A stretch of 64,000 nt of DNA, from the NCBI GenBank assembly GCA_016458225.1, contig JAEMGR010000003.1, positions 868,001 to 932,000 of the forward strand, given 5' to 3'. The notes below the pieces were generated by a model. It was not told where the DNA came from, did no database searches, and saw nothing but the letters and a program-made list of their open reading frames with translations. The translations under genes were made by a program, and so were the position numbers. Of this stretch, positions 1 through 7,607 are shown piece after piece. Each line of letters opens with the position of its first letter. The first letter of the stretch is position 1. This stretch comes from Myxococcaceae bacterium JPH2. Its GTDB lineage: Bacteria; Myxococcota; Myxococcia; Myxococcales; Myxococcaceae.

Positions 1-460
1 GGCCACCGCGGCCACGCCCACCCAGGGCAATGCGGCGGAAGCGCCCACTCCCGAGTCCGCTCCCGCCGAGCCGCCCCCTTCGGAGCCCGTTGCTGGCGCA
101 GCGCCCGTGGAGCCCGTCGCGGAGGCAGTGCCCGTGGAGCCCGTCGCGGAGGCGGAGTCGCGGACCGCGAAGAAGCCTAGGATTCCGGTCCGCCGAGCGA
201 AGGCCCGGGACTCGGAGCCCGTCGCGGACCCGGACGCGCCCCCCGGCTTCCTGACGCTCGTCACCGAGCCCTCCGCCACGGTGTACCTGGGCGGTCGCTC
301 GCTGGGAGAGACGCCGCTGTTCAAGCTGTCCCTGCCCGCCGGGAAGCACAGCCTGAAGCTGGTGAACGGCGCGGGCCGGCCGCTCAAGCTGGCGGTGGAA
401 ATCAAGTCGGGGGACACCACCGCGGTGCGCGTCCCCCTGGGCATGCTCGAGACCCAATAG
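1..460 (+). CDS. C-terminal part of a PEGA-domain protein (probably a Ser/Thr kinase tail), cut by the window edge
   Basis: The reading frame is open from the first base (frame starting at base 2) and ends with TAG at 458-460, so the start lies outside the window. The visible part begins with a Pro/Ala/Glu-rich linker containing repeated PVEPVAEA units. About 70 residues resembling a PEGA domain follow (FLTLVTEPSATVYLGGRSLG, then TPLFKLSLPAGKHSLKLVN). PEGA domains are small surface beta-domains, in myxobacteria often at the C-terminus of Ser/Thr kinases after a membrane segment. The kinase at 7608-9398 ends in a very similar domain (VYRGKKKLGRTPLFNVPIPVGTH), which is why I infer a kinase here. 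The catalytic part is not visible, so that stays inference. Confidence 0.8.
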   Translation, partial: ATAATPTQGNAAEAPTPESAPAEPPPSEPVAGAAPVEPVAEAVPVEPVAEAESRTAKKPRIPVRRAKARDSEPVADPDAPPGFLTLVTEPSATVYLGGRSLGETPLFKLSLPAGKHSLKLVNGAGRPLKLAVEIKSGDTTAVRVPLGMLETQ

Positions 461-539
461 ACGGGCGCAATCGGCTGGCGCGACCTCCGTAGACAAGGCA
501 TTCCAGGGCCGTCGCCCTCCTTCCTACCCAGGGGTCCCC

Positions 540-1259
540 ATGCTCACCGCCCGCGCTTCCCTCGTCGCCGCCTTGCTCGCCTGCGCCTGTGCCCATGCGG
601 AGGACCGGGCCAAGCCCGACAGCTCCTCCCGAGGCGACACCCGCGAGGTGTCCGACTTCCGAGGCGTGGCCATCAACAGCGGGATGAAGGCCGAGGTGAA
701 GGTGGGCCCCAAGTCCGTGCGCATCGAGGGGGACCCGGAGGCCGTGTCCCGCGTCCTCCTCGAGGTGAAGGACGGCATCCTGGAGGCGCGCGCGGAGCGC
801 AACGGCCACTTCTTCTCCTCCGGAATGCGCGGCAAGGTGCGCCTCTACATCAGCAGCCCCAAGGTGACGAGCCTCGAGGCCAACGGCGGCAGCAGCATCA
901 CCGCCGAGGCCACCTCCTCCAGTGAGTTCACCGTGGAGGCCACGGGTGGCTCGGAGGTCGACGTGCGCGGCGTGGACACCGACGAGCTCAAGGCCGAGGC
1001 CAGCGGCGGCTCCAACATGACGGTGCGCGGCCGCGCCACGGAGATGGACGCCGAGGCCAGCGGCGGCTCGGAGGTGCACGCCCGTGAGGTCCGCGGCATC
1101 TCCCGGCTGGAGGCGGAGATCAGCGGCGGCTCGAGCGTGGAGGCGGACGCGCCCAAGCACGTCAAGGGCGAGGCCTCGGGCGGAAGCACGCTGTCGCTCA
1201 CGGCGCGGCCGGATCACTCGAAGTTCGAGACGAGCGGCGGCTCGCGCATGACCTACTGA
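540..1259 (+). CDS. GIN-domain (DUF2807) putative lipoprotein
   Basis: A 239-residue protein with a short signal sequence ending in LLACAC, which fits a lipobox with the acylated Cys near residue 14. The mature part has the head GIN-domain pattern: an N-terminal strand region (REVSDFRGVAINSGMKAEV) and then a beta-solenoid-like ladder of repeated SGGS/GGSE turns (about seven). Proteins of this family are exported and predicted to sit on the cell surface; their biochemical role is unknown. The ATG follows the sequence CCAGGGGTCCCC with no strong ribosome site. The 3' end overlaps the stop of the convergent gene at 1253-2617 by 7 bases. Confidence 0.8.
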   Translation: MLTARASLVAALLACACAHAEDRAKPDSSSRGDTREVSDFRGVAINSGMKAEVKVGPKSVRIEGDPEAVSRVLLEVKDGILEARAERNGHFFSSGMRGKVRLYISSPKVTSLEANGGSSITAEATSSSEFTVEATGGSEVDVRGVDTDELKAEASGGSNMTVRGRATEMDAEASGGSEVHAREVRGISRLEAEISGGSSVEADAPKHVKGEASGGSTLSLTARPDHSKFETSGGSRMTY

Positions 1260-2617
1260 GCGTTTCGGCTCACCTCCGGAGAACAGTCCGGAGGTGGGCG
1301 CCAGGTGTGAAGCACCTCCGCGCCCGCGCCGAGCACGCTCGGGTCCGGAGGCAGCACGGCAGGGCACCCTTCATGGAAGGTCGAGTCCGCCGCCAGCAGC
1401 AGGTTTCGCGCGTGAACCTCTCCCACCGCGGAGGGCAGCGAGTACACCAGCGTTCCGGAGTAGGGACTCGCCACGCCGGGGACGAACCAGCGCCACGCCA
1501 CCCGCGTCTGGTCCGTGGCGCCGCCCACGACCCCGCTCATCCTCCCCGTGCGCTCCCAGCCCCCGTCCTTCCACCACGTCACGGCGAAGTCCGCGGGGAT
1601 GGGCACGCGCCACACGTCCGCGTGCACGTCCGCGCGCACCTCGTGGGACAGCACGAGCATCCAGGTCAGCTCGCGCAGCCGCTCCACCTCCGTCCGCCCC
1701 GCCACCACCGTCGCTTGCCCCGAAGGTTCCTTCGCGGCTCGCACGAGGTACGTGGCGCCGGTGCCCAGGTGGAGCACCTCCATCCGCCCCCGGCCTGATT
1801 CGTCGGCGCGTCCCTGGAGGACCAGCCAGCCCCCGGTGGGCGTGCGCAGGTTCCCCAGGGGCAGCACGTCGCGTTGCGGCCTCAAGTCCCCGAAGTCCGT
1901 CAGGCAGTAGCGCCAGGCCATGTAGCGCAGCGCGGCTGGCTTCGCGCGCGCCAGGCCCTCGCAGTCCGCCACGCTCCGCGGGACTCCAGGCTCCGGCGAC
2001 TCCTCCGTCGCGGTGTCCCCGGAGCGCTCCCGTTCCTGCTTCCGCTCGCGAACGAAGGCCTCCTCGGCACGTGCGCGCCAGACCTCGGTCTGCGTGCCGC
2101 AGTCGCCGCTTCGCGCGGGGCACAGCAGCGCCGCCAGGGGATGCCCCGAAGCCCGCTCGGGCGTGAGCACCGGCTCGCGCAGCTCCGGCGGAATCACCGC
2201 CGTGTGAGGACCCGGCCGCCCCAGCTCCAGATAGGACTCCAGCCACGCGCGCCCACCGTCGCGCCACCAGGTCCTCAGCGCGAGCGCGGACACCTCACGT
2301 GCCGCCTTGGCACTTCGCGAGCCGGTGCTCACGCCCGCCGCCGGCGCGTCCCACTCCAGCGGCCATTCTCCCGCTCGCTCCTCACGGGCCAGCGCGAAGC
2401 AGCCGAGGCGCACGAGCGACTTCATCTCCAAGCGCGCGGCCCGCGTGTCCCCGTCCTCGGGCAGCGCGTCCAGCCGGTTCGAGTACGCGGTGAGCGCCTC
2501 CCGAGCCTTGCGCCACGCGGAGGAATCGGGCGCGCAGGGCACCTGGGGACTGCCAGTGGGAGGAGCCGCCGCCAGGAGGACTCCCAACGCGGCGGTGACG
2601 AGCAGGGGCGCGGACAT
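1253..2617 (-). CDS. secreted protein of unknown function
   Basis: A 454-residue protein. I start it at the ATG at 2617 because it gives a clean Sec-type signal peptide (MSAPLLVTAALGVLLAAAPP); the open frame continues upstream for 40 residues that do not look like protein. The mature part is rich in Arg, Trp and Ala, with several Cys (CAPDSS, RLGCFAL, CPARSGDC, ADCEGLA, RYCLTDF) that could form disulphides outside the cytoplasm. I recognise no domain. It converges on the GIN-domain gene, with stop codons overlapping by 7 bases. A myxobacteria-restricted secreted protein is the most that can be said. Confidence 0.6.
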   Translation of the reverse strand: MSAPLLVTAALGVLLAAAPPTGSPQVPCAPDSSAWRKAREALTAYSNRLDALPEDGDTRAARLEMKSLVRLGCFALAREERAGEWPLEWDAPAAGVSTGSRSAKAAREVSALALRTWWRDGGRAWLESYLELGRPGPHTAVIPPELREPVLTPERASGHPLAALLCPARSGDCGTQTEVWRARAEEAFVRERKQERERSGDTATEESPEPGVPRSVADCEGLARAKPAALRYMAWRYCLTDFGDLRPQRDVLPLGNLRTPTGGWLVLQGRADESGRGRMEVLHLGTGATYLVRAAKEPSGQATVVAGRTEVERLRELTWMLVLSHEVRADVHADVWRVPIPADFAVTWWKDGGWERTGRMSGVVGGATDQTRVAWRWFVPGVASPYSGTLVYSLPSAVGEVHARNLLLAADSTFHEGCPAVLPPDPSVLGAGAEVLHTWRPPPDCSPEVSRNAQ

Positions 2618-3288
2618 GGGCGGGCCATGGCACCGTCCCGGGCCCGGGAGCGTCAAGCCTTCACGACAGGGCTTCACGCTCCGGGCCTCGGCTGAATCCA
2701 TACATGTGGGCAACACATCGTGGGAGGACGAGGACACTCGGGCCCCGGGTCGCTAGTCCCCCGGGACCCGAGCGGGCCCCCCACGTTGCAACGGAGCCGC
2801 CGCACACCGGACCTCCAAGGTCATCCGGGCGACTGCCGCACTCCTTCCACGTGAGAGCCGGAGGCGCGGGGGCATCTCCGAGCGACCTGCACGTGGGCAC
2901 CGTGGAACACGTTCACCTGAGCGAACGCTTCGCGGGGCGGAGAATATCGAGACGGAGCCAGAGGACAAATGTCTCGTGCGGGCTTTTGCCCTTCGTGACA
3001 GGTCGGTCCTGGATTTCCCCACACCGTGAGGCCCACCTGACCCAGGGCCCCTCCGACGCATGACGTAACAGGTCGGATGGCATCCGAGCGGGCGTCCTCT
3101 TCGGCCGGGCTTGCGCCTCGAGGACATTCCAGGAGGGGAAGCCACACCCGGGTGTGACTCCCCCTCCCAGCCTCTCCCGGGAAGCATGAGCGGGACTGGC
3201 TCTCATGCACCCGGACGAAGACGACGTCGTGGCGTTCCCCAGGACGCCCAGCGCGGGCGATCTTCCCGGGTGAGACCGACGGAATCCG
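2618..3288. other. gene-free stretch with the 14-mer TACATGTGGGCAAC
   Basis: About 670 bases without a convincing gene; open frames on both strands are Arg/Pro-rich and lack a ribosome site. Positions 2701-2714 carry TACATGTGGGCAAC, which recurs exactly at 7490-7503 in the candidate origin segment. I see no clear terminator or RNA gene. Confidence 0.4.
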
Positions 3289-4308
3289 TTACTTCGACGC
3301 GGGGACGCGGTCCGCGCCCTGCCGCTCCAGCATCCAGGCCGGGTACTCGGGGGTGAGCTTGGAGACGGCATCCAGCTTCGCGAGCTGCTCGGCGGACAGC
3401 TTGAGCGTGGTGGCCGCCAGGTTGTCGTCGAGCTGGGCCTCCGTCTTCGCGCCCATGATGACGGTGGTGACGTGCGGCTGGTGCAGCAGCCACGCCAGGG
3501 CGACGCGGGCCACGGAGGTCTGGTGCTCCTTCGCGACGCCATCCATCACGTCGATGACGTCGTAGGCGCGCTCGCGGTTGATGGGCGGGAAGTCGAAGGT
3601 GACGCGGCGGGCGCCCTCGGGGCCCTGGGCGCCACGGCGGTACTTGCCGGAGAGGAAGCCGCCGGCCAGCGGGCTCCACACCATGAGGCCCAGGCGCTGG
3701 TCGTTCATCAGCGGCACCAGCTCACGCTCCAGGTCGCGGCCGGCGATGGAGTAGTAGGCCTGGAGCGACTCGAAGCGGGACAGGTGCCGCGACTCGCTGA
3801 TGCCCAGCGCCTTCATGAGCTGCCACGCGGCCAGGTTGGACGCGCCCAGGTAGCGCACCTTGCCCTGACGGACCAGGTCGTCCAGCGCGCGCAGCGTCTC
3901 GTCCAGCGGCGTGACGGCGTCGTACCCATGGATTTGGTACAGGTCGATGTAGTCGGTGCCCAGCCGCTTCAGGCTGTTGTGCACCGAGTCCATGATGTGC
4001 CCGCGCGACAGGCCAATGTCGTTGACGCCCGGGCTCATCCGGCCGCGCACCTTGGTGGCCAGCACCACCTGCGAGCGCTTCGCGCCCAGCGCCTTGCCGA
4101 GGATCGTCTCCGAGGCGCCGAACGAATAGATATCCGCGGTGTCGAAGAAGTTGACGCCCGCGTCCAGGCACTTGCCCACGAGCTTGTTCGCCTCGTCCTG
4201 GCCCTGCTGGCCAATGGCCTGCCAGTAGCCCTCGCCGCCGAACGTCATGGCCCCGAAGCACAGCTCCGAAACGTACAGGCCAGTGCGGCCGAGCTGACGG
4301 TAGTTCAT
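3289..4308 (-). CDS. aldo/keto reductase
   Basis: A 339-residue cytoplasmic NADPH-dependent oxidoreductase of the AKR TIM-barrel superfamily. It starts MNYRQLGRTGLYVSELCFGA and shows the family signatures in order: FFDTADIYSFGASE (catalytic Asp and Tyr), VVLATKV (catalytic Lys), DYIDLYQIHGYD (catalytic His), KVRYLGASNLAAWQL and a C-terminal nucleotide-binding part. Length and order match the YajO/Tas-like group. The ATG at 4308 is preceded by AAGGGTGATTCCCAC in the sense of the gene. The substrate cannot be told from sequence; these enzymes usually reduce aldehydes or ketones. The divergent upstream spacer is short (115 bases) and separates it from the end of the lipoprotein gene. Confidence 0.92.
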   Translation of the reverse strand: MNYRQLGRTGLYVSELCFGAMTFGGEGYWQAIGQQGQDEANKLVGKCLDAGVNFFDTADIYSFGASETILGKALGAKRSQVVLATKVRGRMSPGVNDIGLSRGHIMDSVHNSLKRLGTDYIDLYQIHGYDAVTPLDETLRALDDLVRQGKVRYLGASNLAAWQLMKALGISESRHLSRFESLQAYYSIAGRDLERELVPLMNDQRLGLMVWSPLAGGFLSGKYRRGAQGPEGARRVTFDFPPINRERAYDVIDVMDGVAKEHQTSVARVALAWLLHQPHVTTVIMGAKTEAQLDDNLAATTLKLSAEQLAKLDAVSKLTPEYPAWMLERQGADRVPASK

Positions 4309-4423
4309 GTGGGAATCACCCTTGGAAATCCTGCGATGTGAGGCCGCCCATCTAACGTCCGGGCGGCGGAATCGCATGATGGACCGCGCCTCCGACCCGC
4401 GCGGTTCCGCTCCGCGGGTCACC

Positions 4424-6631
4424 TCACCGGACGCCTTGGGAACGGGCCTGGACGGGGTTCTCGTGGTGGCTGTGCCCCGGCCCTCCGAAGGTCCCCGGCC
4501 ACGGCTCGGAGGCGGGGCGGATGCCCGGCATCGTGAAGCGCTGGAAGCGCGCGCGGCTGTAGGCGAACGGCGGATCGCAGTCCCCGCACGTGGTCGTCCC
4601 ATCGAGCAGCACCAGTTGGTCCGGCCCCAGCTCCATGAGGATCTCCGAGCCTCCGCGCGCCAGCGGCGGCGACGCGAGCGCGCACCGGAAGGCCTCGCTG
4701 CCATCGCGCGTCCGCACGCCCAGCAGCGCCGGCGTGCCCGAGTCCTGGTGGGCAAACCCCAGCGCCAGCGTCTCGGGCGGCGCGCCCACCTGCTCGGGCC
4801 AGGTCGCCAGCCGCAGCTCGCGCGAGATGAAGCTCACGTTGGCGGGCGCGGTGTAGCGCCACGTCGGGCCCAGCCCCGCCAGCCGATGCCCCTCCAAGGC
4901 CCAGCCGGACGCGCCGTTCGTCTGCGCCGTCGGCGCGGGCAGGCTCACCAGCACCTCGGAGGTCGCCACCGGCCGCCCCAGCCCCGAGGGGAAGGACGCG
5001 ACATCCACCGCCGCGCCGTCCTGGGTGCGCAGCACCTGCGTGCCGCGCTCGTTGAGGAGCATGCCGTTGACCACCGCCAGCTCGCCCGCGGTGAAGGCCT
5101 CCGTCTTGCGCCAGCGCGGCACCCCGTCCTGGGAGAAGGCCATCAGCAGCGTGGGCGCCCCCGGCTGGAGCGGCGCGCCCTGGTTCAGCGTCTGGGAGAA
5201 CGCGATGTACAGGTCGCCCACCGCGTCCGAGACCACGCCGAAGGGATGCGGGTGGTTGCACTCCGACAGCAGCGGATCCTCCAGCCGCTGCGCGGACACC
5301 ATGTGCCCCAGGGCATCCAGCACGATGAGGAAGTAGCGGCGGCACAGCGAGTTGCGGTCCTGCCCCTCGGGATAGGCCTCGAAGAGCGCCGCCAGGCGAT
5401 CCGGCTGGATCACCGCCAGCCGCGCCATGAACAGGGTGGAGGCCAGCGCCGCGAAGTCCGGCCGGTTCGTCGACAGGTCGAACGTCCACCGCGGCAGCCC
5501 GAAGCTCCGGTCCAAGAGCGACACCTGCCCGGAGGCCGGCAGGTCCATGCACAGCAGCCGGTCGTTCCACAGCATGCAGCGGCGGCCCGCTCGGCTCCCC
5601 AGCACCGGCTGCGTTCCCGCCGCGTCCATGATGGGGAACGCGAAGAAGCCCACCAGCGTGAAGTCGCCCTCGGGTCCGACGAGCACGTCGTGCAGGTCCT
5701 CGCCGGTGATGTTCGCGTCGTAGGTCCAGTCCGGCTTCAGGGCCAGCGCGGGCGGGCGCTCGCAGACGGGACCGCGGCAGTGGCCCGCGCCCTGGCAGGG
5801 GCTGGCCGGCGCGCACGTGAAGCCATCCGGCAGGTCGCGCCGCAGGCACGCGCCCTCGATGCACACGTCCGCGGCATCACAGCCGCGCGCGCTCCCACAG
5901 AAGGTGCCGTCCGGCGCCGGCGCGAGACCGCAGCCGAGCTTGGGGTCGCACGCGCCCACCTGACACAGGCCATCCCCGGGGCACGGCGGCGCGGGCACCG
6001 CCGTGCATCCATCCAGCGGATGACAGAGGTCCGTGGTGCACGCGTTCCCGTCGTCGCACACGCGCTCGATGCCCTTGCACCGGCCCTGCTGGCAGGTGGC
6101 CTGGGCGAGGCACGCGTTGCCCGGGTCGCACGCGGTGCCGTCCGGCAACAGGTCCTCGACGCACAGCTCGCTCGCCACGTCGAAGTGGGCCAGGTGGCAG
6201 GCCGTGGACACGGGGCAGGTGGGCACGGGCCGCGACTCGCCCTCGAGGACCAGCGTCACCGTGCCGCCCCCCGGCGCCGTTCCCGTGAGCGTGGCGGTGA
6301 AGCGGCCCTCGCCTTCGGGGAGGAAGCGCAGCGTCACGGGCGCATCCCCCGGGGCCAGCCGCGCGGGCAGTCCCTCCGCGGAGAAGGGCGCCTCCAGCGT
6401 TGACCAGGTGATGTCCAGCGAGGCGCGGCCGGCGTTCTCCACGCGGACCTCCACCTCGCGAGCCAGCCGCGGGTACGAAGGGGAGAAGGTGACGCGCTCC
6501 TGCGACAGCCGCAGCCGGGCCGAGGCGTTCGTCAGCGGCGGCGTCTCTCGGCACGCCGTCACCAGCACCAGGCCCAAGGTGAGGAGCAGGCCCGCGCGCG
6601 CTGCCTTCCCTGCGTTCGTCCCGTGAGACAT
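4424..6631 (-). CDS. large Cys-rich myxobacterial lipoprotein
   Basis: A 735-residue protein with a lipoprotein signal (hydrophobic LLLTLGLVLVTAC, Cys27 as the acylated residue). Residues about 40-135 resemble an Ig-like/ASPM-type domain found in myxobacterial outer proteins (RLSQERVTFSP, VTLRFLPEGEGRFTATLTG). Residues about 140-290 are a Cys-rich repeat array of the type DGNACTTDLCHPLDGC and DGTACDPGNACLAQATC, about eight repeat half-units, typical of Myxococcus extracellular repeats. The C-terminal 440 residues look like beta-propeller or WD-like segments (DFTLVGFFAFP, GDLYIAFSQTLN, RWRKTEAF). It is probably anchored in the outer membrane and exposed; the function is unknown. Confidence 0.8.
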   Translation of the reverse strand: MSHGTNAGKAARAGLLLTLGLVLVTACRETPPLTNASARLRLSQERVTFSPSYPRLAREVEVRVENAGRASLDITWSTLEAPFSAEGLPARLAPGDAPVTLRFLPEGEGRFTATLTGTAPGGGTVTLVLEGESRPVPTCPVSTACHLAHFDVASELCVEDLLPDGTACDPGNACLAQATCQQGRCKGIERVCDDGNACTTDLCHPLDGCTAVPAPPCPGDGLCQVGACDPKLGCGLAPAPDGTFCGSARGCDAADVCIEGACLRRDLPDGFTCAPASPCQGAGHCRGPVCERPPALALKPDWTYDANITGEDLHDVLVGPEGDFTLVGFFAFPIMDAAGTQPVLGSRAGRRCMLWNDRLLCMDLPASGQVSLLDRSFGLPRWTFDLSTNRPDFAALASTLFMARLAVIQPDRLAALFEAYPEGQDRNSLCRRYFLIVLDALGHMVSAQRLEDPLLSECNHPHPFGVVSDAVGDLYIAFSQTLNQGAPLQPGAPTLLMAFSQDGVPRWRKTEAFTAGELAVVNGMLLNERGTQVLRTQDGAAVDVASFPSGLGRPVATSEVLVSLPAPTAQTNGASGWALEGHRLAGLGPTWRYTAPANVSFISRELRLATWPEQVGAPPETLALGFAHQDSGTPALLGVRTRDGSEAFRCALASPPLARGGSEILMELGPDQLVLLDGTTTCGDCDPPFAYSRARFQRFTMPGIRPASEPWPGTFGGPGHSHHENPVQARSQGVR

Positions 6632-6815
6632 GACGGCCTCCCTCCCCTGCTCGGTCGCGTATAGCCCTGGGACTCATGGGACGCGAGGGGCCCATCTTGA
6701 GGCATCCCGCTTCCCGCGGTGGGTTCCGTCCTTCCCATTCGGTCGGCTTGTGCGTTCCAAGGCCCCAGGGCGGATTCAAATGTCGAGGGTATGCTTCTGG
6801 CAGTGCCCGGGCGGC

Positions 6816-7100
6816 ATGGGCCTCGTCGCATCCCTCCCATTCGCTCCGGCACCTGCCTTCTCGGTCCTCATCCCGCGCGCGCTCCAGGACGCCCTGGAGG
6901 CCCTGCCCGCGGAGGTCCGCCGCTCCCTGCTCGCCGCGCTGGTGGGCCTCGCCTCGCGGGAGGCCCGGCGCGACGGCCCGCCCACGGACCTGGAATCGAT
7001 GACGCTGGAGGTCGCGGGGCATCGGGCCTTCGTCACGGCGGACCGCGAACGTGCCCGCTGGCGGCTCACCGGCCTCGTCCGTGCCCGACTCCAGCCCTGA
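6816..7100 (+). CDS. small hypothetical protein
   Basis: A 94-residue open frame from ATG 6816; an upstream in-frame ATG at 6780 is also possible. The middle has helices such as LQDALEALPAEVRRSLLAAL and the end has a strand-rich part (MTLEVAGHRAFVTADRERAR). This loosely resembles the ParE/RelE toxin layout, but key residues cannot be confirmed and no antitoxin gene is adjacent. Third-position G/C bias supports coding. It lies just before the candidate origin segment. Confidence 0.45.
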   Translation: MGLVASLPFAPAPAFSVLIPRALQDALEALPAEVRRSLLAALVGLASREARRDGPPTDLESMTLEVAGHRAFVTADRERARWRLTGLVRARLQP

Positions 7101-7607
7101 CACCCCGGCCTCGCCCACCTCGGTGCGGTCGCACTCGGAGTGGACCTGTTTCCCGGAGGCGGGGGGCGGAACCCCTTTTCGGCATCCGGTGGCCGTGCCG
7201 GCCCGCCTCGCGTTCGCGAGGGAGCAGGACGCAGGCTGGGCCGGGTGAGGTGGCTTTCGTCGCTCCTGGCTGCCTTGGCGGCCCTGGAGGCTGCTCACGC
7301 GGGTGGGGGTGCCTGATGCGGGTCGGTTCCTCTGTCCCGTGGGAAGCGCATTCCACAGCCAGGTGCCGAGCCCATGATGTTCTTCCAGAAGGTATTGAGA
7401 GTGTTGATCAAGTGGTGGAAGAGATAGGCGGCGCGGAGTTGGGGACAAGTCAGCAAGCTCCCGAAACGCTTCAGGAATTCGAGATCTGCTACATGTGGGC
7501 AACTTGGCGCTTTCCCACGGGCATCCACAAGCCAGGCCTTGGGTCCCCATTTCTCCACACCCCTCCCCCCGCTATCCACAGGTGATCCACAGGCTTCTGT
7601 GGGGGAT
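7101..7607. other. candidate chromosomal origin (oriC): DnaA-box-like cluster beside an AT-richer stretch
   Basis: A gene-free segment. Three 9-mers, each one mismatch from TTATCCACA and all in the same orientation, lie within 41 bases: TTCTCCACA at 7551-7559, CTATCCACA at 7572-7580 and TGATCCACA at 7583-7591. Weaker two-mismatch boxes are GCATCCACA at 7521-7529 and TGTGGGCAA (reverse strand) at 7494-7502. Upstream, about 7374-7433 is clearly less GC-rich than its surroundings (TATTGAGAGTGTTGATCAAG) and could be an unwinding element. The setting (within 20 kb of dnaA, same region as parABS) fits an origin; the assignment is inference. Confidence 0.5.

Noticed and set aside
4307-6403. Very long plus-strand frame opposite the Cys-rich lipoprotein.
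   Set aside because: It is Arg/Gln/His-rich antisense read-through of a GC-rich gene; the minus-strand protein has a signal peptide and clear domains.
6816-7100. ParE/RelE-type toxin.
   Set aside because: Only a loose resemblance; no partner antitoxin next to it and no diagnostic residues, so it is listed as hypothetical.
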